The notes under the pieces were generated by a model. That model was given only the letters and a program-made list of their open reading frames with translations. It was not told the origin of the DNA and did no database searches. The position numbers were made by a program, and so were the translations under genes. Of a stretch of DNA of 64,000 nt, positions 59,833 to 64,000 are shown piece after piece. This DNA comes from Bradyrhizobium diazoefficiens (GTDB lineage: Bacteria > Pseudomonadota > Alphaproteobacteria > Rhizobiales > Xanthobacteraceae), in the NCBI RefSeq assembly GCF_016616425.1, contig NZ_CP067101.1, positions 1,860,001 to 1,924,000 on the forward strand, read 5' to 3'. Numbering within the stretch: position 1 is the first letter of the stretch; each line of letters begins with the position of its first letter.

Positions 59833-60471
59833 CTAACCGCGCCGGGGACGGCGGACCGCCCTCACATTGCCGTTGGCGCCGCCGCCGCAGAAGAAACGCT
59901 CGCCGCCATCGGACTCCAGCCCGGACACGCCCGTCCCGGTGGGCAGGTCGAGTTGCTCGAGCACCTTTCCCGTCTCAGGGTCGATCCGTCGCACATCGCT
60001 CTCTTCGTTTTCCCAGGTGCCGTGCCAGAGCTCGCCGTCGACCCAGGTCACCCCGGTCACGAAGCGTTTGGTCTCGATGGTGCGGAGAACCTTCCCGGTT
60101 TCCGGATCGACCTGATGGATCTTGCGCTCGCGATAGTGCCCGACCCACAGCGAGCCCTCGGCCCAGGCAAGGCCGGAATCACCGCCGCCGGCCGGCGCCG
60201 GAATGGTGCTGAGCACCTTGCCTGAGGCCGCATCGATTTTCTGGATGCGATCCTCGGCGATCTGGAACAGGTGCCGGCCGTCGAACGCCGTTCCCGCATG
60301 CGCGGCGACATCGATGGAGCGTGCGACCTTGCCGCTGGCCGGATCGATCGCATTCAGTCTGTCGCCGGATGCGAACCAGACATGCTTGCCGTCATAGGTG
60401 ACGCCATGCACGGCCTCGACGCCTGGAAAGGGCCCATACTCGGTGACGATTTCGGCGGCTGAACGCTTCAT
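59833..60471 (-). CDS. PQQ-like beta-propeller protein
   Basis: A 212-residue protein made of repeated blades such as LNAIDPASGKVARSIDV, IQKIDAASGKVLSTIPA, IHQVDPETGKVLRTIET and VRRIDPETGKVLEQLDL. It has no signal peptide. It resembles YncE/Vgb-like and glutaminyl-cyclotransferase-like propellers. It may bind a small ligand or a protein. AGGGA eight nt before the ATG at 60471 supports this start; an ATG at 60498 is possible. It lies 29 bp from the end of the winged-helix regulator gene and on the same strand. Confidence 0.8.
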   Translation of the reverse strand: MKRSAAEIVTEYGPFPGVEAVHGVTYDGKHVWFASGDRLNAIDPASGKVARSIDVAAHAGTAFDGRHLFQIAEDRIQKIDAASGKVLSTIPAPAGGGDSGLAWAEGSLWVGHYRERKIHQVDPETGKVLRTIETKRFVTGVTWVDGELWHGTWENEESDVRRIDPETGKVLEQLDLPTGTGVSGLESDGGERFFCGGGANGNVRAVRRPRRG

Positions 60472-60499
60472 GTGCTTGATCCCTGTGATGTCACCCATC

Positions 60500-61720
60500 C
60501 TATGTCTTCAGCAGCGGTCCGGGGAGTAACAAGGTTGTCGGGAAACCCGGGACCGGCGGCGTCATCCAGCGCCGCGCCCGCCCATGCCCGAAGGACTGCA
60601 CCTTGTTCGATCGCGCCAGCTCGTCGAGTGCTCGCTGCACGGTGCGCGCGCTCGTCCCCAGCGCCAGCGCGAGGGCCGAGCTCGACCAGGGCTCGCCATC
60701 GGAGAGGAAGGCGAGGACAGTGGCGTGCTTTTCCTCGACGGGCCGTGCCAGCACGAGAACTTGTCGCGTCTTGCGCGGTGTCAGCGCAAAGCCCTGCTTC
60801 GTGGCGGTCACTTCGGCGAGTGGCCTGAGCTTCGCGCGGAGCCGCCCGATCTCGACCCGCAACCGTGCGCGATGCGATTCATCGAGGTGCCTGGCCCGAA
60901 ACGCTCCTGTGATCAGCGCCTCGCGCGAGACGTCCGCGGGCCACGCCTGCGCCAGGATGCGCGCGAGCGCGAACAGCACGGGGCGCGTGCCGAGCGGCAC
61001 GATGATGTCGCGCCTGCGGGCCGCGTGATGGAAGGTGTCCACGACCAGGGCCTCCGAGGTCGCGAGATCTTCGACTTCTTCGAGCAGCAGCGGCCGCTCC
61101 TCGCCGCGCGTGATCAGGCGTGCTGCCGGCGTGTCGAGCACGCAGCTTGCGCTGTCGACCTCGGCCGCCAGCGCAGGGATGCCTGCCAGCTTCGCCGCAC
61201 GCACTGCCCGGTCAAGCGCCGCGCGCGCGTCTTTCGTTCGAAGGCGCCTGATTGCGATGCCGGCGACCACGAGCTCGCGGGTGACTTGCGATGCGGGCGG
61301 AAGCGGTGCGGCGCCGAGCTCGGCCAGCGAGCGCTCGGCCTCGTCGAGACGCCCGACGAGGAGGAGGCGCCGTGCTTCGATGTGGCCCGCATGCGCGGCA
61401 TTGGCGAGATCGCCATGCCTTTCGAGTATCGCCCGTGCTGCGGCGAGCGTCCTCACCGGCCAGCTCAGGTCTCGCGAGACGAGTGCGATCTCGGCTTCGG
61501 CGACCACGCATCTGGCGCGCGCCACCGCCTCGCGCGGACCAAAAGCGCGCGCGGCGCTGCGCAGCAGCGACTTGGCCTTGGCCAGATCGCCGAGCTGCGC
61601 CATCGCGATGCCGCGCAGCGCCAGCGACGGAGCATCGTTGCGCAATGCGACCCGGTTCAGGGCGCCGAGCGGATCGCCGGCCTCCAACGCACGGGCCGCG
61701 GCCGTGATCAGGGACTCCAT
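60500..61720 (-). CDS. Helix-turn-helix regulator with TPR-like N-terminus
   Basis: A 406-residue protein. The N-terminal half is an all-helical, Ala-rich TPR-like array (about residues 1-190). The central part (about 215-310) contains a winged-helix-like REALITGAFRARHLDESHRA, then RLRVEIGRLRAKLRPLAEVT. The C-terminal HTH (about 335-390) is SSSALALALGTSARTVQRAL. It probably regulates the divergent DUF899 gene 163 bp away and perhaps the propeller gene downstream on the same strand. The ligand is unknown. Confidence 0.78.
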   Translation of the reverse strand: MESLITAAARALEAGDPLGALNRVALRNDAPSLALRGIAMAQLGDLAKAKSLLRSAARAFGPREAVARARCVVAEAEIALVSRDLSWPVRTLAAARAILERHGDLANAAHAGHIEARRLLLVGRLDEAERSLAELGAAPLPPASQVTRELVVAGIAIRRLRTKDARAALDRAVRAAKLAGIPALAAEVDSASCVLDTPAARLITRGEERPLLLEEVEDLATSEALVVDTFHHAARRRDIIVPLGTRPVLFALARILAQAWPADVSREALITGAFRARHLDESHRARLRVEIGRLRAKLRPLAEVTATKQGFALTPRKTRQVLVLARPVEEKHATVLAFLSDGEPWSSSALALALGTSARTVQRALDELARSNKVQSFGHGRARRWMTPPVPGFPTTLLLPGPLLKT

Positions 61721-61883
61721 TCAAATCCCGCCACACTTGTTACTCCCACCGCGCAACTCTCCGGTGCCAGAAATCGTTGACGGCCGACGATGTGCGGTGA
61801 GGGGGCGAGCGGTTTCGGATCTCGCAGAGCGAGATGCGGAATGGCCGCCCAAGCAAAAGTTCAAGCAAGAGGTTTGGAGAGTC

Positions 61884-62672
61884 ATGATGACAGCAGTCGA
61901 AAAAGCAGGAACTAACGTTGCCATGCAAACACCGCCGGTGGTGTCGCCGCAGGACTGGGAGGCAGCCCGTCAGCAACTGCTCGTAAAGGAGAAGGCGCAT
62001 ACCCGTGCCCGCGACGCCCTGGCCGCCGAGCGTCGGCGCATGCCATGGATGGAAGTAACCAAAACCTATGCGTTCGAGGGGCCCGGCGGCAAGGTCAGTC
62101 TGCTCGACCTGTTCCAGGGTCGGCGGCAGCTGATCGTCTACCGTGCCTTCTTCGAGCCCGGCGTGTTCGGCTGGCCGGATCACGCCTGTCGAGGCTGCTC
62201 CATGGTGGCCGACCAGGTCGCCCATGTCGCGCATTTGAATGCCCGCGACACCACGCTCGTGTTCGCCTCGCGCGCGCCCCAGGCCGACATTATCAGGCTG
62301 AAGCAGCGGATGGGCTGGATCATGCCATGGGTTACCATCACCGACAGCTTTGACGCCGATTTCGGCGTCGGCGAGTGGCACGGAACGAACGTGTTCTACC
62401 GCGACGGCGACCGCATCTTCCGCACTTACTTCGTCAAGAGCCGCGGCGACGAACAAATGGGTGGCACCTGGAACTACCTCGATATCACCCCGCTCGGGCG
62501 GCAGGAGGTCTGGGAGGATTCGCCGCACGGCTATCCGCAGACGCCGACCTACAAATGGTGGAATTGGCACGACAGCTACACGGAAGGCGCCGAGCCCGAC
62601 AAGAAGTGGGTCGAGATCTCGACTGCCGGCGAGAAGGCGTTCCGCGAGGAGGCGGCGGAAGGACGTGACTAG
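61884..62672 (+). CDS. DUF899 (thioredoxin-like) family protein
   Basis: A 262-residue protein. After a helical start it has the family core KVSLLDLFQGRRQLIVYRAF, then HACRGCSMVADQVAHVAHLN with a CRGC motif, TTLVFASRAPQADIIRLKQR and the end TWNYLDITPLGRQEVWEDSP. DUF899 proteins have a thioredoxin/peroxiredoxin-like fold with unproven redox roles. TTGGAGAG before the ATG at 61884 fixes the start. A small membrane gene overlaps its end by eight bases, so they form an operon, divergent from the regulator. Confidence 0.88.
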   Translation: MMTAVEKAGTNVAMQTPPVVSPQDWEAARQQLLVKEKAHTRARDALAAERRRMPWMEVTKTYAFEGPGGKVSLLDLFQGRRQLIVYRAFFEPGVFGWPDHACRGCSMVADQVAHVAHLNARDTTLVFASRAPQADIIRLKQRMGWIMPWVTITDSFDADFGVGEWHGTNVFYRDGDRIFRTYFVKSRGDEQMGGTWNYLDITPLGRQEVWEDSPHGYPQTPTYKWWNWHDSYTEGAEPDKKWVEISTAGEKAFREEAAEGRD

Positions 62673-62940
62673 TCCGCTGAGCGCAACTCCGGGTGCCAGC
62701 CGAGATGGCGCGACGGCGGCGCGCCATCTCGCGAAGTGGCTCGGTCTCGCGGCCGCGCCGACCTTCGCAGTCATGGCCTTGTTGACGGCTGTACCCGGCG
62801 GAACGGCGGACATGCTCTGCTCCTCCGCGCACGGCGCTTTGCTGGGCGGGATGGTGCCGATGTATCTGCTGATGAGCGCGTTTCATTCTGCGACGTGGCT
62901 GAAGCTGATCGCGAAGTGGCGGCGCGTCGCGCGGGCATGA
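62665..62940 (+). CDS. Small membrane protein co-translated with the DUF899 gene
   Basis: A 91-residue protein with two hydrophobic segments (LGLAAAPTFAVMALLTAVPG and ALLGGMVPMYLLMSAFHSAT) and a basic end (LIAKWRRVARA). It starts with GTG at 62665, inside the end of the DUF899 gene, with GGAAGGA just before. The overlap implies translational coupling and a shared role. It could be a membrane partner for the DUF899 protein; the function is unknown. Confidence 0.7.
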   Translation: MTSPLSATPGASRDGATAARHLAKWLGLAAAPTFAVMALLTAVPGGTADMLCSSAHGALLGGMVPMYLLMSAFHSATWLKLIAKWRRVARA

Positions 62941-62960
62941 GATGATCGGGCGCAAATCGA

Positions 62961-62992
62961 AGACGGCCCGGTTTCACCGGGGCCGTCTTTGC
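62961..62992. terminator. Bidirectional terminator
   Basis: AAGACGGCCCGG and CCGGGGCCGTCTT arms form a long GC-rich stem with TTT runs on both sides. It lies between two convergent genes. Confidence 0.8.
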
Positions 62993-63489
62993 TATTTGCC
63001 GCTTCCGTTGACGAATAATTCCATCAGGACTTCATCAAAATATCGGCCGTTCTGTTTCAGCGCCTTCACCTCGCGGCCGTATTCGACGAAGCCGGCGGCC
63101 GCGTAGAGGCGTAACGCTGCTTCGTTCCTGCTCGCAACCGTCAGTTGGAGTTTTTCGACGTGCTTTGCAGCATGGGCAACGACGGTATCGACGAGACGCC
63201 GGCCTATGCCGGCTCTCCCTGCCGACTGTCGCACATACATGCCCCAGAGGTCAGCCTTGTGCATCGTCTGGGGGCCATCCTGCCGGCGGAAGCCGGCGAC
63301 GCCGACGATCTCGTCGTCGATGAAGGCGCCGAAGACGTCCGACGTGGTGAGGCGCTCCGCAAACCAAGCGAGCGGCTGTTCCTGCTCGCGCGCCAAGGTG
63401 CTAGAGAAAGCTTCGGGATGCGCCGCGAGCGCTTCCAGCCTGATCGCGCGGTAGAGAGCGGCGTCGGCGGATGTGAGCAGTCTGATCAT
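62992..63489 (-). CDS. GNAT-family N-acetyltransferase
   Basis: A 165-residue GNAT protein. Family features are LTSADAALYRAIRLEALAAH, FGAFIDDEIVGVAGFRRQDG, ADLWGMYVRQSAGRAGIGRR (acetyl-CoA loop) and VASRNEAALRLYAAAGFVEY. The target amine is unknown. The stop overlaps the shared terminator. The L,D-transpeptidase gene lies upstream on the same strand behind its own terminator. Confidence 0.88.
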   Translation of the reverse strand: MIRLLTSADAALYRAIRLEALAAHPEAFSSTLAREQEQPLAWFAERLTTSDVFGAFIDDEIVGVAGFRRQDGPQTMHKADLWGMYVRQSAGRAGIGRRLVDTVVAHAAKHVEKLQLTVASRNEAALRLYAAAGFVEYGREVKALKQNGRYFDEVLMELFVNGSGK

Positions 63490-63530
63490 CTGCGCAACGA
63501 TATCGCATGGCGGACCGCGTGGCGAAAGCG

Positions 63531-63560
63531 AAAACGGCCCGGCATAGCCGGGGCCGTTCG
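63531..63560. terminator. Terminator hairpin after the second L,D-transpeptidase
   Basis: AAAACGGCCCGGC and GCCGGGGCCGTT arms with A-rich/T-rich flanks, about 30 bp past the stop at 63588 on the minus strand. Confidence 0.7.
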
Positions 63561-63587
63561 CATTTCAATCTCGTCTGTCGCCTCGCG

Positions 63588-64000
63588 TTACCGAAGCTCC
63601 GCGCGGCGCTCCGTCATTGGCAGCACGATCACCTTGGTGCCGACGTTGACGCGGGAGTAGAGGTCGGTGACGTCGTCGTTGGTCAGGCGGATACAGCCGG
63701 AGGAGACGTGCTTGCCGATGGTCTCGGGGGCGTTGGTGCCGTGGATGCGGTAGACGGTGCCGCCGAGATACATGGCGCGGGCGCCCAGCGGGTTGCCGGG
63801 CCCGCCCGCCATGTGGCGCGGCAGGTAAGGCTGGCGAGCGATCATCTCCGGCGGCGGAGTCCAATCCGGCCACTCGGCCTTCCGGCTCACCGACTGGATG
63901 CCGGACCAGGTGAAGCCGTCGCGGCCGACTCCGATGCCGTAACGCAGCGCCTGGCCGTTGCCGAGCACATAATAGAGATAAGTGTTGGGCGTATCGATGA
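63588..64000 (-). CDS. L,D-transpeptidase (YkuD domain), N-terminus beyond the right edge
   Basis: About 137 C-terminal residues of a YkuD enzyme. It reads DTPNTYLYYVLGNGQALRYG, then GRDGFTWSGIQSVSRKAEWP, GNPLGARAMYLGGTVYRIHG and the canonical active site VSSGCIRLTNDDVTDLYSRV. It is closely related to the complete enzyme at 25395-26606, but here the active-site Arg is kept (GCIR). It crosslinks peptidoglycan or anchors a protein to it in the periplasm. The missing part should hold the signal peptide and linker. Confidence 0.88.
   Translation of the reverse strand, partial: IDTPNTYLYYVLGNGQALRYGIGVGRDGFTWSGIQSVSRKAEWPDWTPPPEMIARQPYLPRHMAGGPGNPLGARAMYLGGTVYRIHGTNAPETIGKHVSSGCIRLTNDDVTDLYSRVNVGTKVIVLPMTERRAELR

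Overview
The window looks like chromosomal DNA of a Bradyrhizobium-type alphaproteobacterium (Nitrobacteraceae). The evidence is the high GC content, many short palindromic intergenic repeats of the kind scattered through Bradyrhizobium genomes, an Irr-type iron box in front of bacterioferritin, and a set of alphaproteobacterial families (DUF2277, BrnTA, YkuD transpeptidases, DUF899). No rRNA, tRNA, CRISPR array, phage or complete insertion sequence was recognised. Most genes are ordinary housekeeping or accessory genes, separated by repeat-rich spacers.

Layout. 0-5 kb: the 5' part of an AraC regulator, divergent from an MFS transporter, then a Kef-type cation/proton antiporter. 4.7-8.1 kb: a scar holding the last 30 codons of an RND efflux pump, then a probable Pho box driving a secreted phospholipase C/phosphatase-like enzyme and a di-heme cytochrome c peroxidase. 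8.3-18 kb: an exported unknown protein, a frameshifted FAD oxidoreductase, an enolase-superfamily enzyme, an AraC-GyrI regulator, an SMP-30 lactonase, a GNAT enzyme and a GMC oxidoreductase. 18-20 kb: a small conflict island with a BrnT/BrnA toxin-antitoxin pair, an orphan Imm53-like immunity gene and a long dispersed repeat. 20-31 kb: MoxR ATPase and VWA protein, two sulfurtransferases, an L,D-transpeptidase, a 2-hydroxyacid dehydrogenase, EttA and an MltB-like transglycosylase. 31-41 kb: small secreted proteins, a nonsense-broken Gly/Ser/Cys-rich gene, the iron-storage pair bfd-bfr, a collagen-like protein, a lone Fis-type DNA-binding domain, an SDR, a J-domain protein and a RidA homologue. 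41-43.5 kb: a GST, a Mug-like glycosylase, and a ParDE-type module sitting between mug and a truncated second copy of mug. 43.5-48.5 kb: the thiamine operon thiO-thiS-thiG-thiE-thiC behind a TPP riboswitch. 48.6-64 kb: a lytic transglycosylase, a two-component system, a PRC-barrel protein, a polyamine-type ABC importer, a DUF4403 protein, a beta-propeller, a winged-helix regulator divergent from a DUF899 gene, a GNAT enzyme and a second YkuD transpeptidase cut by the right edge.

The strongest coherent units are the thiamine operon with its riboswitch, the Irr-controlled bfd/bfr pair, the probable phosphate-regulated phospholipase/peroxidase pair, and the BrnTA module with its own promoter and twin operators. 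No clearly new multi-gene system is visible. The items most worth a second look are the Pho-box pair, the mug duplication with an embedded toxin-antitoxin module, the collagen-like protein, the apparently leaderless BrnTA promoter, and the small broken gene before bfd.
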